NCBI RefSeq assembly: GCF_002222595.2
Contig: NZ_CP022413.2
Location: 2,379,501 to 2,443,500 of the forward strand
DNA: 64,000 nt
Direction of reading: 5' to 3'
Origin: Blautia hansenii DSM 20583
GTDB lineage: Bacteria > Bacillota > Clostridia > Lachnospirales > Lachnospiraceae
Shown here: piece after piece, positions 16,020-25,561 of the stretch
Layout: every line of letters starts with the position of its first letter
Numbering within the stretch: the first letter of the stretch is position 1
Program-made: the position numbers and the translations under genes
The notes under the pieces: generated by a model
Database searches by the model: none
Told to the model about the DNA's origin: nothing
The model's input: the letters and a program-made list of their open reading frames with translations, nothing else

Positions 16020-16901
16020 TTAGCATATTTTAGAAATAAATTCATCCAACGACTGCACTGTTAATGCTGTCTGTATCCAACTTTTGATTATCCCCGTATC
16101 TTGCTGTTCATGTAACGTTTTTAAAAAATCGTCTGGTAATTGTCCAAATTTTACCAGCGTCATTTCAAGTATTTCTCTTGTCGCTTTTAGTTCACCTTTT
16201 TGAATACCTTTTTGAATGCCCTCCTGAACGCCTTGCCTGTGTTCGTCTTTTAGCAACTCTTCCAAAAGCATAAATCTCTCCTCCATTTCCCTGCTTGCTT
16301 TAATATCTGTAACTGGTTTCTGTACCTGTCTTACATAATCATCTTGAAAGTCTTTCTGGCTTTCTTTTAAGTCTGCATGCACAAATTTCAGAAAAGAAAG
16401 TAATTCCTGTGGTATATTTTCTTCATTTCTTCCGCAAGTATTTAAAAACACAATACACCGCCCGTCTTTTAGAGAAGCTTTCTCCGCTTCCTCACAGATT
16501 GTACGAAAAGTATAACGATATTTTCCTTCTCCGAAAGGATCAAAGTCGCAGAGAAAAATCACATAACTGTCAGGCAATTCTGCATATTCACATCCTTTTG
16601 CCAAAAGCTCCATATCCATCTGACTTTGATAGTAACGGCTTCTGCGTCCTAATGCCGGTTGTTTTAATACCTGCATTTCTATATTATAGCGGGTATTGTT
16701 TTCATCTTTTGCATAAACATCCAGACGAACTCCTTTATACTCCGGATGGTAAACAATGTTTTTCTCTGTACTGATTTCTACATGCTCAACTTTAATAGAA
16801 AGAGCACGTTCCAAAAATCCCTTACAGTTTTCCTCATCTGACATCACTGCTGCAAACATAAAGTTATTTTTGATTGTAAGATTTTTTAATAATGTATTCA
16901 T
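16020..16901 (-). CDS. Rpn-family recombination-promoting nuclease/putative transposase
   Basis: 293 residues. The N-terminus (NLTIKNNFMFAAVMS) and the PD-(D/E)XK core are those of the Rpn/PDDEXK_2 family: RLDVYAKDENNTRYNIEMQ (about 78-96) supplies the Asp and Glu-x-Gln. A charged low-complexity segment EGIQKGIQKGE near 235 is also typical. Rpn proteins are DNA endonucleases implicated in recombination and recently in phage defence. GGAGGAAAAAT precedes the ATG. Single gene; intact, unlike the related broken gene at 33062-33897. Confidence 0.88.
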   Translation of the reverse strand: MNTLLKNLTIKNNFMFAAVMSDEENCKGFLERALSIKVEHVEISTEKNIVYHPEYKGVRLDVYAKDENNTRYNIEMQVLKQPALGRRSRYYQSQMDMELLAKGCEYAELPDSYVIFLCDFDPFGEGKYRYTFRTICEEAEKASLKDGRCIVFLNTCGRNEENIPQELLSFLKFVHADLKESQKDFQDDYVRQVQKPVTDIKASREMEERFMLLEELLKDEHRQGVQEGIQKGIQKGELKATREILEMTLVKFGQLPDDFLKTLHEQQDTGIIKSWIQTALTVQSLDEFISKIC

Positions 16902-17006
16902 ATTTTTCCTCCACTTTACAGAGGAATTCTATAAAACATAGTATAGCAAACAAATAATATTTTCTCCAGACTTGACCTCTTTTTCTGTACTAATTTTTTT
17001 AACCAC

Positions 17007-17036
17007 TTGACCTTTTTCACTTTTTTTGTGTATACT
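17007..17036 (+). promoter_or_regulatory. Sigma-A promoter for the YitT gene
   Basis: TTGACC (17007-17012), 18-nt T-rich spacer, TATACT (17031-17036). Predicts transcription from about 17043, directly in front of the hairpin at 17050-17087. Confidence 0.7.
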
Positions 17037-17049
17037 AGTAGTGGAAAAG

Positions 17050-17096
17050 AGCGTTTGCGGATTATATTTGTATAATTCGTACACGCTTTTTCTTTT
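17050..17096 (+). promoter_or_regulatory. Terminator-like hairpin in the YitT leader
   Basis: 17050-17066 pairs with 17071-17087 around a TTTG tetraloop: 17 positions with one mismatch and two G-U pairs, followed by TTTTTCTTTT. It starts only about 7 nt after the predicted transcription start and ends 22 nt before the ribosome-binding site. It could be an attenuator or a 5' stability hairpin. No competing anti-terminator is evident. Confidence 0.55.
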
Positions 17097-17117
17097 CAGC
17101 CAAAGGAGGGCATCATT

Positions 17118-17990
17118 ATGAAAAAAAATTATCCAACTATGTGGTATGTAAAAAAATGGAGCATAGATATTTCTATCGATATTTTAGGCGGTGTATTGAT
17201 TGCACTTGCCACATATAACTTTGCCGCCGCATCAGAATTTCCTGTTGTGGGGCTTAACGGAATAGCCTTAATCTTCTACCATCTGTGGGGACTTCCAATT
17301 GGTAAAGTAGCTTTACTCTTAAATATTCCCATTGCACTTTGCTGTTTTCGTATTTTAGGACGTGATTTTTTTCTCCGTTCCCTGCGAACAATCATAATTA
17401 CATCCTTTCTCATGGACTATGCCGCACCGCTGTTTCCTGTCTATCAGGGTGACAGAATGTTGGCAGCGATTTGTACCGGTGTTTTATCCGGTCTTGGATT
17501 TGCACTGATTTATATGCGTGACTCCTCTACGGGAGGTGCAGATTTTATTATGTTGACTTTGAAAGCTTTAAATCCTCATCTGACTTTGGGAAAAATTGCC
17601 TTTGTGATGGATGCTTTAATTGTACTTTTAGGAACTGCCATTGTTTCCAAAGATATCGACAGCTTGATTTATGGTATGATTATCAGTTTTCTTTTATCAA
17701 CCGTTGTAGATAAGGTAATGTATGGCATTGATGCGGGAAAAATGACGCTGATTGTTACAGATTATGCCAAAGAGGTTGCACAGAAAATCGATGAAGTCAC
17801 TGCCAGGGGCGCTACTTTCTTAAAAGCAGAAGGCAGTTATTCCGGTGAGAACAAAGATGTGGTTATGTGTGCCTGTAATAATAAACAGATGTATATCATC
17901 CGAAATGCAGTAAAAGAAATTGACCCAAAAGCCTTCATTATCATCATGGAGTCCAATGAAGTATTGGGAGAAGGCTTTAAACCTCACTAA
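17118..17990 (+). CDS. YitT family membrane protein
   Basis: 290 residues: five to six N-terminal membrane spans (about 20-190; PVVGLNGIALIFYHLWGLPIG, then SSTGGADFIMLTLK) followed by a cytoplasmic DUF2179 domain (about 205-288; GKMTLIVTDYAKEVAQKI). This is the usual YitT architecture. Function is not established; genomic associations suggest small-molecule or ion transport. AAAGGAGG precedes the ATG. Monocistronic, bounded by a promoter and the bidirectional terminator at 18001-18058. Confidence 0.9.
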   Translation: MKKNYPTMWYVKKWSIDISIDILGGVLIALATYNFAAASEFPVVGLNGIALIFYHLWGLPIGKVALLLNIPIALCCFRILGRDFFLRSLRTIIITSFLMDYAAPLFPVYQGDRMLAAICTGVLSGLGFALIYMRDSSTGGADFIMLTLKALNPHLTLGKIAFVMDALIVLLGTAIVSKDIDSLIYGMIISFLLSTVVDKVMYGIDAGKMTLIVTDYAKEVAQKIDEVTARGATFLKAEGSYSGENKDVVMCACNNKQMYIIRNAVKEIDPKAFIIIMESNEVLGEGFKPH

Positions 17991-18000
17991 TTTACAAAAA

Positions 18001-18058
18001 GGCTGTTACATGAAAGTCCTATCAAGAATACTCTTGGTCATCCTTTCATGTAACAGTC
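18001..18058. terminator. Bidirectional terminator between the YitT gene and truA
   Basis: CTGTTACATGAAAG pairs perfectly with CTTTCATGTAACAG, extended by two more pairs, with an inner CAAGA/TCTTG hairpin. TCTTTTCATTTT follows on the plus strand and TTTTTGT on the minus strand. Confidence 0.85.
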
Positions 18059-18068
18059 TCTTTTCATT

Positions 18069-18806
18069 TTAAAAATATTGTATTTTCATCAAGGTAAGTC
18101 CCCTAGCAGGCGCTGTTGGTCCTGCCTTTTTTCTATCTTTTGCCTCCAGAATTTCCTTCATTTTCTCAGGTGGGTACAGTCCTCCGCCAATATCCATAAG
18201 TGTTCCGGCTATAATTCGAACCATATTGTATAAGAAACCTTCTCCTGTAATGCGAATTGTAATTCTATCTCCGCTTTTCTCAATTTGGATTTCTTTTACT
18301 GTTCGTACCGTGGTTTTCACCTGTGCGCCTGTACCGCAAAAGCTCTTAAAATCATGTTCTCCTATCAGATAAGATGCAGCCTCTTTCATCTTATCTACAT
18401 CTAATGGAATATAGGTAAAATGAGAGTAAAACCTCTCTGTTGGAATTGGAAAACGGCAATTTAAAATCCGATATTCATAGGTTTTTTGGCTTTTTACATA
18501 GCGGGGATGAAAATCAGCGTCCACTTCCTCTGATTTCTGAATACGAATATCCTCCGGCAGCCTTTGATTTAATGCAAAAGAAAATTTATCTCCCGGCATT
18601 CTCATTTCCGTATCAAATACCGCTACATTTCCCAAAGCATGAACCCCTGCATCTGTCCTGCTGGCTCCAATAGTTTCAATATTCTCTCCTGTAAACTCAG
18701 ATAAACACTGATTTAAAACCTCTTGAACGGTTATGCCATTGGGCTGCACCTGCCAACCGCAATAATTTGTTCCATCATAAGCAACTGTCAGCTTTACACG
18801 TTTCAT
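18069..18806 (-). CDS. truA: tRNA pseudouridine(38-40) synthase
   Basis: Makes pseudouridine at positions 38-40 of the tRNA anticodon arm. 245 residues. Catalytic Asp52 lies in GASRTDAGVHALG; KTYEYRI and GEGFLYNMVRIIAGTL are typical TruA segments. Last gene of ecfA1-ecfA2-ecfT-truA, an arrangement widely conserved in Firmicutes (usually next to rplM-rpsI, not found here). Confidence 0.96.
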   Translation of the reverse strand: MKRVKLTVAYDGTNYCGWQVQPNGITVQEVLNQCLSEFTGENIETIGASRTDAGVHALGNVAVFDTEMRMPGDKFSFALNQRLPEDIRIQKSEEVDADFHPRYVKSQKTYEYRILNCRFPIPTERFYSHFTYIPLDVDKMKEAASYLIGEHDFKSFCGTGAQVKTTVRTVKEIQIEKSGDRITIRITGEGFLYNMVRIIAGTLMDIGGGLYPPEKMKEILEAKDRKKAGPTAPARGLTLMKIQYF

Positions 18807-18821
18807 AATATACTCCTCTGC

Positions 18822-19622
18822 TTACAGAAGCACACGAACGGCAATATCAATCGCCAGATAAACCACCGCAATACCGTAAGCTACATAGTCTCTGCTTTTA
18901 TAAACAAGAGGCTTCATCTGTGTCCTGTCATCACCACCATGATAACATCTTGCTTCCATTGCCATTGCCAAATCATCCGCACGGCGAAAAGCTGAGATAA
19001 ACAATGGAACTAACAGTGGAATTAATCCTTTTGCCTTCTGAATTAAATTACCGCTTTCAAAATCTGCTCCACGTGCAATCTGTGCCTTCATAATCTTATC
19101 GGTTTCCTCCAATAAAATAGGAATAAAGCGCAGTGCAATGGACATCATCATAGAAATTTCATGTACCGGCACATGAATTTTATTTAACGGATGTAAAATT
19201 CTTTCTAATCCGTCTGTAAGCTGGTTTGGTGTGGTCGTCAATGTCATAATAGAAGAACCGATAACCAGATAAATCAATCGAATACCGATTTTAATTGCCT
19301 GTGCAATACCTTCTCTGGTAAGCTTCAAAAATCCAAAGCTCCAGATAACCTCTCCCGGTACTAAAAATAAGTTAAACGCTACTGTAATTAACAGAATAAT
19401 AAACAGCGGCTTCAGACCCTTGAGCATGAATTTTACGGGTACTTTTGATAAAATAATCAACCCTGCCAAAAAACAGGTGGCAATCACATATCCCCAAAAA
19501 GAGTCTGCTACAAAAAGAGAAACCAGATAAATAAACGTACCAATAAATTTCGTTCTGGGGTCCAGACGGTGCAGAACAGAGTCTGCGGGATAATATTGTC
19601 CTATGGTAATATCTCTAATCAT
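18822..19622 (-). CDS. ecfT: ECF transporter transmembrane component
   Basis: Shared membrane scaffold of energy-coupling factor vitamin/metal importers. 266 residues, five or so spans. The two coupling motifs that dock on the ATPases are visible as AQIARGADF and EARCYHGG. The first residues include GQYYPADSVLHRLDPRTK, the usual start. Overlaps ecfA2 by 8 nt. Substrate-binding S components are not in the window. Confidence 0.95.
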   Translation of the reverse strand: MIRDITIGQYYPADSVLHRLDPRTKFIGTFIYLVSLFVADSFWGYVIATCFLAGLIILSKVPVKFMLKGLKPLFIILLITVAFNLFLVPGEVIWSFGFLKLTREGIAQAIKIGIRLIYLVIGSSIMTLTTTPNQLTDGLERILHPLNKIHVPVHEISMMMSIALRFIPILLEETDKIMKAQIARGADFESGNLIQKAKGLIPLLVPLFISAFRRADDLAMAMEARCYHGGDDRTQMKPLVYKSRDYVAYGIAVVYLAIDIAVRVLL

Positions 19623-20475
19623 TTTTTCTTTTCTCCAGTGCCTTTAAAATACTTGCCTTTGCTTCCTCCACGGTAATCGCAGAACAGTCACAGGGAAGCC
19701 CTGCTTCCTGAAGTTCATTCATAATATACGTAATCTGAGGAGCTGCAAGCCCAATCTGTTCCAGCTCTTTATAATGTGCAAAGACCTCCTTCGGTGTACC
19801 GTCAAAAGCTTTTTCGCCCTTGTTCATTACCAGAATACGTTCTACATATCTGGCAATATCCTCCATACTGTGGGAAACCAGAATAACGGTAATCTTTCTC
19901 CGGTCATGAAGATAAGCAATCTGGTCTAAAATCTCATCTCTTCCCTTTGGGTCAAGTCCTGCCGTAGGCTCGTCCAAAATAAGCACCTCCGGCTCCATTG
20001 CTAAAACGCCTGCTATGGCAACTCGGCGTTTTTGTCCTCCTGACAGTTCAAAAGGAGAGCTCTTATAATATTTTTCTTTCAGTCCTACCTGCTGCAATGC
20101 CTCTATTGCCTTTTTCTCTGCTTCCTCGTTGGAAAGTCCCTGATTTTTCGGTCCAAAACACACATCGGATAAAACATCCGCTTCAAAAAGCTGATGCTCC
20201 GGATATTGAAAAACCAAGCCAACCTGACTGCGAAGACGTTTCAAGGAATACGCTTCCTGCCAGATATTTTCCTCTTTGTAAGATACTATACCTGAGGTAG
20301 GGCGCATCAGCCCGTTAAAATGCTGGATTAAGGTTGATTTTCCGCTTCCTGTATGACCAATAATTCCCACAAACTGTCCTGCCGGAATTTCTAAGGAAAT
20401 ATCCTTTAAAGCGTGCATTTCGTACGCAGTTCCTGGATTATAAGTGTACGTAACATGTTCTAATTTTAATGACAT
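19615..20475 (-). CDS. ecfA2: ECF transporter ATPase subunit A2
   Basis: 286 residues. Walker A GHTGSGKST (40-48), Q-loop in VFQYPEHQLF, signature LSGGQKRR, Walker B VLILDEP and H-loop VSHSMED. The sequence FEADVLSDVCFGPKN and length match EcfA2. It overlaps ecfA1 (10 nt) and ecfT (8 nt), so the three are one translational unit producing the shared ECF module. Confidence 0.95.
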   Translation of the reverse strand: MSLKLEHVTYTYNPGTAYEMHALKDISLEIPAGQFVGIIGHTGSGKSTLIQHFNGLMRPTSGIVSYKEENIWQEAYSLKRLRSQVGLVFQYPEHQLFEADVLSDVCFGPKNQGLSNEEAEKKAIEALQQVGLKEKYYKSSPFELSGGQKRRVAIAGVLAMEPEVLILDEPTAGLDPKGRDEILDQIAYLHDRRKITVILVSHSMEDIARYVERILVMNKGEKAFDGTPKEVFAHYKELEQIGLAAPQITYIMNELQEAGLPCDCSAITVEEAKASILKALEKRKND

Positions 20476-21311
20476 AGCTTATCCACCAATTCCTTTGTCG
20501 TAAGTATTCCATCTGGAAGGTCTACCCCTGCCTTTTTTAATTCATGGGCAAGAAGTGTTACCTGCGGCACATCAAGACGATATTTCTTTAATTCCTCTAC
20601 TCTTGAGAAAATTTCTCTTGGAGTTCCTTCCATCACAACCTGTCCCTGATCCATCACAAAAACCTTATCGGAGTCAATAACCTCTTCCATATAATGTGTG
20701 ATTAAAATTACAGTAATGCCCTCTGTTTTATTCAGCTCATGAACAGCTGCTAAAACCTCTTTTCTGCCATTTGGATCCAGCATTGCCGTCGGCTCATCTA
20801 AAATAATACATTTTGGGTGCATTGCCAAAACACCTGCTATGGCAACACGCTGCTTTTGTCCTCCTGACAGCTTGTTAGGAGAACGATGACGAAAAGCTGT
20901 CATTCCCACGGACTCTAAGCTTTTATCCACCCTTTTCCATATTTTCCCTGTGGGTATTCCCATATTTTCAGGTCCAAATCCAACATCCTCTTCCACTACC
21001 GTACCGATAATCTGATTATCCGGATTTTGGAAAACCATTCCTGCTTTCTGACGGATTTTCCAAAGCTCATCCATAGCTTTCGTATCTGTTCCGTCAATCC
21101 ATATACTTCCCTCTGTCGGAAGCAGCAGCGCATTGATATGTTTTGCCAGTGTAGACTTTCCTGAGCCGTTATGCCCCAAAATTGAAATAAATTGTCCTGC
21201 CTTTACATCAAAATCAACATCCTTCACTGCGGTATAGCTTTCGCAGGGCTGTCCGTTATCATCATATTTTACATATTCATATTTTAGTTTTCTGGATTTT
21301 ATAATTTCCAT
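20466..21311 (-). CDS. ecfA1: ECF transporter ATPase subunit A1
   Basis: 281 residues. Walker A GHNGSGKST (46-54), VFQNPDNQI Q-loop with the TVVEEDVGFGPEN segment typical of EcfA1, signature LSGGQKQR, Walker B CIILDEP and ITHYMEE H-loop. First gene of the ECF unit. Pairs with EcfA2 to energise EcfT. Confidence 0.95.
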   Translation of the reverse strand: MEIIKSRKLKYEYVKYDDNGQPCESYTAVKDVDFDVKAGQFISILGHNGSGKSTLAKHINALLLPTEGSIWIDGTDTKAMDELWKIRQKAGMVFQNPDNQIIGTVVEEDVGFGPENMGIPTGKIWKRVDKSLESVGMTAFRHRSPNKLSGGQKQRVAIAGVLAMHPKCIILDEPTAMLDPNGRKEVLAAVHELNKTEGITVILITHYMEEVIDSDKVFVMDQGQVVMEGTPREIFSRVEELKKYRLDVPQVTLLAHELKKAGVDLPDGILTTKELVDKLCH

Positions 21312-21356
21312 CGCTTTTCCTTTTCCTGATATGAAAAACCTTTCTTTAGATTTCTC

Positions 21357-22565
21357 TTATTGTAGCTGATTTTCCATTTCTCTGCAAGCATATCTCCAAA
21401 CCTGCATATTTTCACTGTCTTCCTGCAGATGATAATCGATTTTCTCAAAGCCCAGTTTCTTTGCTAAATTCAACGAAGGTATATTTCCTTCTTTTATTCT
21501 GCAATATAAATAAACAGCGCCTCTTTCATAAGCCACCTTTAAAATCGCCTTGCAGGCTTCATAAGCAAAGCCCAGCCTCCTGAAATTCTCATCAATAATG
21601 TAACCCAATTCTACCACACTTTTATTATTGTTCCAGAATTTCGGTTCTACACCTGCACGTCCTATAATCTCGTCTGTATCTTTCTTCACAACACACCAAT
21701 ATCCCATATCGCACATTTCATACATATAGGTACGATATGCCTCAAAGCCTTCCAGTTCTTCTGTCAACGGTTTTGCCACACCCTCACAGGCATCTTTTGA
21801 TGTCTCCTGTGCACAGATTTCCATCAAACGGGGAATATCTTCTTTTTTCATTTCCCGAATAAGAAGTCTGGGTGTTTCACAAACCAGTGCAGGGATATGA
21901 CGGCTGTGACAGTAAATTTTTTCCACAAAGCTCTTATCTATTTCCTCAAAGCCTTCCACAACCACAGATGCTAAACCCAAATCCTGCTTTCCTGAGTCCG
22001 GATTATAAAAAGCCATACATGTCATATCCGCCGCCTTTGCAGCCTTACAGCCATTTTGGGAGTCCTCCACTACAAGACATTCCTTTGACTTCATCCCCAT
22101 AAGCTCTGCTGTTTTTATAAACACATCAGGCGCAGGCTTGGGATTTTTTACAGACTCGCCGCTGACAAGCTGCTTAAAATATTTTTGTATTCCCCAGTGT
22201 CCTGTTACGGCTTCAATATATTCTAACGGAGAAGAGGAAGCCACTGCCATATCATAACCGGACTCAAAAAGTCTGTGAAGAAGTTCTTTTACATGAGGGA
22301 TTAAAGGAGGATATCCCTGCTTTTTAAGCATTTCCTCCTTGATTTCCTTCATTTCTTTTATCAGACTTTCATCATTTCGGGAAATCCCATAATGCTCATG
22401 AAGCAAATTCATTAAAAAACCTATGGTAGAGCCGATGCAAGGTTTGTAAATTTCATATTCTATATGAATTCCCCGCCTTTTTAACGTCTCCTCCCAAACT
22501 CTGAAATGAAATGGCTCACTATTAATCAATACCCCGTCCATATCAAATATAATTCCTTTTAACAT
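21357..22565 (-). CDS. HAD phosphatase fused to a GNAT acetyltransferase
   Basis: 402 residues with two domains in one frame. Residues 1-~215 are a beta-phosphoglucomutase-like HAD hydrolase: DMDGV (Asp8, Asp10), Ser110-111, KPAPD (Lys143) and VEDSQNG (Glu167-Asp168). Residues ~230-400 are a GNAT of the RimJ/RimL type: CETPRLLIREMKKEDIPRL, ELGYIIDENFRRLGFAYEA (acetyl-CoA loop) and LNLAKKLGFEKI. Both sets of key residues look intact. Substrates unknown. It lies between ecfA1 and engB on the same strand with short gaps. Confidence 0.85.
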   Translation of the reverse strand: MLKGIIFDMDGVLINSEPFHFRVWEETLKRRGIHIEYEIYKPCIGSTIGFLMNLLHEHYGISRNDESLIKEMKEIKEEMLKKQGYPPLIPHVKELLHRLFESGYDMAVASSSPLEYIEAVTGHWGIQKYFKQLVSGESVKNPKPAPDVFIKTAELMGMKSKECLVVEDSQNGCKAAKAADMTCMAFYNPDSGKQDLGLASVVVEGFEEIDKSFVEKIYCHSRHIPALVCETPRLLIREMKKEDIPRLMEICAQETSKDACEGVAKPLTEELEGFEAYRTYMYEMCDMGYWCVVKKDTDEIIGRAGVEPKFWNNNKSVVELGYIIDENFRRLGFAYEACKAILKVAYERGAVYLYCRIKEGNIPSLNLAKKLGFEKIDYHLQEDSENMQVWRYACREMENQLQ

Positions 22566-22586
22566 ACTATCCCTCTCGCCTGCGCT

Positions 22587-23192
22587 CTATGCTTCCGTTT
22601 GAACATCTGCAAATAAAAGCTCCTCGGCAAGAGCCCATATTTCTTCTCTGCCCTGCTTGGTCTGTGCGGAAAACGGTATAATTTGAGCTCCTTTGGGCAG
22701 TTCCAGCCCCTCTTTAATAATCTTTAACTGCTTTTGAATTTGACTTCTCTTTAGCTTATCTGATTTTGTAGCAATAATAATCGGCTGATATCCGTTATAT
22801 ACAATCCAATCATACATGGTCTTATCATTTTCTGAGGGTTTATGACGAATATCAATCAACAGAAAAACTGCCTTTAACTGCTTTGACTTATGAAGATATC
22901 GCTCAATCAGCTTTCCCCACTGCTCTTTTACCGACTGGGATACTTTTGCATAACCATATCCCGGCAAATCCACCAGATACATCTCATGATTGACATTATA
23001 AAAATTGATAGTCTGGGTTTTTCCCGGAGATGCACTGGTACGTGCCAGTGATTTTCTGTTCATCAGTGCATTAATCAGGGATGACTTGCCAACATTTGAT
23101 TTTCCTGCAAATGCAATTTCCGGAACTTCATTTTCAGGAAGGATGCTGGTAATACCACAGACAATGTCCAGCGCTACATGTTTAATAACCAT
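22587..23192 (-). CDS. engB: Ribosome biogenesis GTPase EngB/YsxC
   Basis: GTPase needed for late large-subunit assembly. 201 residues. G1 GKSNVGKSS (30-38), G3 DLPGYG (75-80), G4 TKSDK and G5 SAQT. It follows lon by 15 nt; lon-engB adjacency is a long-standing Firmicute arrangement. Confidence 0.95.
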   Translation of the reverse strand: MVIKHVALDIVCGITSILPENEVPEIAFAGKSNVGKSSLINALMNRKSLARTSASPGKTQTINFYNVNHEMYLVDLPGYGYAKVSQSVKEQWGKLIERYLHKSKQLKAVFLLIDIRHKPSENDKTMYDWIVYNGYQPIIIATKSDKLKRSQIQKQLKIIKEGLELPKGAQIIPFSAQTKQGREEIWALAEELLFADVQTEA

Positions 23193-23207
23193 GTGTGTTC
23201 CTCCATT

Positions 23208-25529
23208 TTACTTTTTTTCTGCGAAAGCCTGCTTTAAGACTTCTTCCATTGTTTTTACAGGTACAATTTCAAGACCTTCTGTAATTTCCTTTTCCATTTC
23301 CTCAACGTCTGCCTGATTTTCAAAAGGAATTAAGACTTTTTCAATTCCCGCACTTTTTGCAGCCAACAGTTTTTCCTTTAATCCACCGATTGGAAGAACT
23401 CTTCCCCGCAAGGTAATTTCTCCTGTCATAGCTACGTCTGCCTTTACAGGAACTTCTGTTATGGCAGAAAGCATGGCTGTTGCCATGGTAATACCTGCGG
23501 ATGGTCCATCCTTCGGCACAGCGCCTTCCGGAATATGAATATGTATATCATGCTCTTTAAAAAAGTCCGCATCAATATGATATTTCTCTGCAACAGAACG
23601 AATATAGCTAATTCCTGTCTGTGCAGACTCCTTCATAACATCACCCAACTGACCGGTAAGAAGGAAATCACCTTTTCCCGGCATAAGATTTACCTCAATC
23701 TGCAAAGTATCTCCGCCTACGCTCGTCCATGCCAGTCCTCTTACAATACCGACTTCATCTGTTTCATTCTTTTTTTGATAGGTATAACGTGCCCTTCCTA
23801 AGAAGTTCTCCAGATTTTCCTTATTTACAGTAACGGTTTCTTCTTTTTCTTCCAGAATTTTGCGGGCTGTTTTTCTGCAGATTTCACCAATTCTCCGCTC
23901 CAGACTTCTCACACCGGCTTCCTTTGTATAACCGGCAATAATTTCATGAAGGGCAGCTTCTTCAATACAGAGCTGCTCTTTTTTCAAGCCATGTTTCTTC
24001 ACCTGTTTTGGAATTAAGTGTTCCATTGCAATGTGGGATTTCTCATTCTCTGTATAGCTGCTTACCTCAATAATTTCCATACGGTCTAAAAGAGGTCTTG
24101 GGATTGTCTGTAAATCATTGGCAGTTGCAATAAACAACACTTCTGATAAATCCAACGGAATTTCCACATAATGGTCTCTGAATTTCTTATTCTGCTCTGC
24201 ATCTAAAACTTCCAATAGCGCAGAAGAGGTATCCCCTTTATAATCGCTGCTTACCTTATCGATTTCATCCAAAAGAACCAGTGGATTTTTTACTCCTGCC
24301 TGAATTAAACCATTGGCAATTCTTCCAGGCATTGCTCCGATGTAAGTTCTTCTGTGTCCTCTAATTTCCGCTTCGTCTCTGACACCGCCCAGTGAAATAC
24401 GCACATATTCTTTATCCAAAGCTCTTGCCACAGAACGTGCAATGGAAGTCTTTCCTGTTCCCGGAGGTCCTGCCAGACAAAGAATAGGACTTTCTCCTTT
24501 TTTTGTCAGCGTGCGTACTGCCAGAAACTCCATAATTCTTTCTTTTACTTTTTCCAGTCCATAATGGTCTTCTTCCAGAATTTTATTTGCTTTTTTCAGA
24601 TTTTTATTATCTCTTGAGGCTTTATCCCAAGGAAGTGACAACAAGGTTTCAATATAGCTGCGTGCCACACCTGCTTCCGCCTGTACTCCCGCTGCATTTT
24701 GAAAACGCTGGATTTCCTTATAGATTTTTTCTTTCACTTCTTTAGAAGCTTTCAGCTTGTCCGTCTGCTCTTTAAAGCGGTCAGCCTCCGAAACCGTGTC
24801 CTGATCTCCTAATTCTTCACGGATGACTTTCATCTGCTCACGCAAAATATATTCCCGCTGATTTTTATCCACACGTTCTTTTACTTTATTGCTTAAATCT
24901 ATACGGATTTGCATGATTTCAATTTCATTGCTTAAAATCATACCCAGAGTTTCATATCTGTCCTCCAAAGAGGCAGCCTCGAGTATCTTCTGTTTATCTT
25001 CGTATTTCATTGGCAGATTTACCGCAATCTGGTCAATTACCTTTTCAATTTCTTCAATTTCCAGAATTTGCCCTGCCAAGTCTTTACTCATTTTTGTATT
25101 TTCATTACAGTAACGCACAAACAGTTCTTTTATACCTCGAAGCATGGCTTCTTTTACATTTTCATCCAGAGAAATCTCTTCCTCCTCAAACAGCGCTACC
25201 TCTGCTTCCAAATACACGTCTTCACTGTCAAAACGCACAAGCTCTGCTCTTTGCTTTCCTTCTACCAGCACTTGAACCATGTTTTTTCTGTTTTTCACTA
25301 ACTGCTTGATTTCCCCGATTATACCTACTGTATACAAATCCTCCTGTGAAGGTTCTTCCGTCTGTGGGTCTCTTTGTGTAATCAGGAAAACTCTCTGATC
25401 CTGAACCATGGCTTTTTCTATGGCTTTTATAGACTTTTCCCGACTTACATCAAAATGAACAATCATATCAGGAAGAATGGTCGTACCTCTAAGGGCGATT
25501 GCCGGCAAATGCTGTATCATGTCACTCAT
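23208..25529 (-). CDS. lon: ATP-dependent protease Lon (LonA)
   Basis: 773 residues. N-terminal substrate-binding LON domain (about 6-200), coiled region, AAA+ module with Walker [10 protein letters not shown] and Walker [10 protein letters not shown], sensor region, then the protease domain with catalytic Ser677 in PKDGPSAG and Lys720 in GLKEKLL. Full length and intact. Cytosolic quality-control and regulatory protease. Between clpX and engB. Confidence 0.97.
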   Translation of the reverse strand: MSDMIQHLPAIALRGTTILPDMIVHFDVSREKSIKAIEKAMVQDQRVFLITQRDPQTEEPSQEDLYTVGIIGEIKQLVKNRKNMVQVLVEGKQRAELVRFDSEDVYLEAEVALFEEEEISLDENVKEAMLRGIKELFVRYCNENTKMSKDLAGQILEIEEIEKVIDQIAVNLPMKYEDKQKILEAASLEDRYETLGMILSNEIEIMQIRIDLSNKVKERVDKNQREYILREQMKVIREELGDQDTVSEADRFKEQTDKLKASKEVKEKIYKEIQRFQNAAGVQAEAGVARSYIETLLSLPWDKASRDNKNLKKANKILEEDHYGLEKVKERIMEFLAVRTLTKKGESPILCLAGPPGTGKTSIARSVARALDKEYVRISLGGVRDEAEIRGHRRTYIGAMPGRIANGLIQAGVKNPLVLLDEIDKVSSDYKGDTSSALLEVLDAEQNKKFRDHYVEIPLDLSEVLFIATANDLQTIPRPLLDRMEIIEVSSYTENEKSHIAMEHLIPKQVKKHGLKKEQLCIEEAALHEIIAGYTKEAGVRSLERRIGEICRKTARKILEEKEETVTVNKENLENFLGRARYTYQKKNETDEVGIVRGLAWTSVGGDTLQIEVNLMPGKGDFLLTGQLGDVMKESAQTGISYIRSVAEKYHIDADFFKEHDIHIHIPEGAVPKDGPSAGITMATAMLSAITEVPVKADVAMTGEITLRGRVLPIGGLKEKLLAAKSAGIEKVLIPFENQADVEEMEKEITEGLEIVPVKTMEEVLKQAFAEKK

Positions 25530-25561
25530 TCTCGCTCCTCCTTCATCCTGTAACCAGTCTT

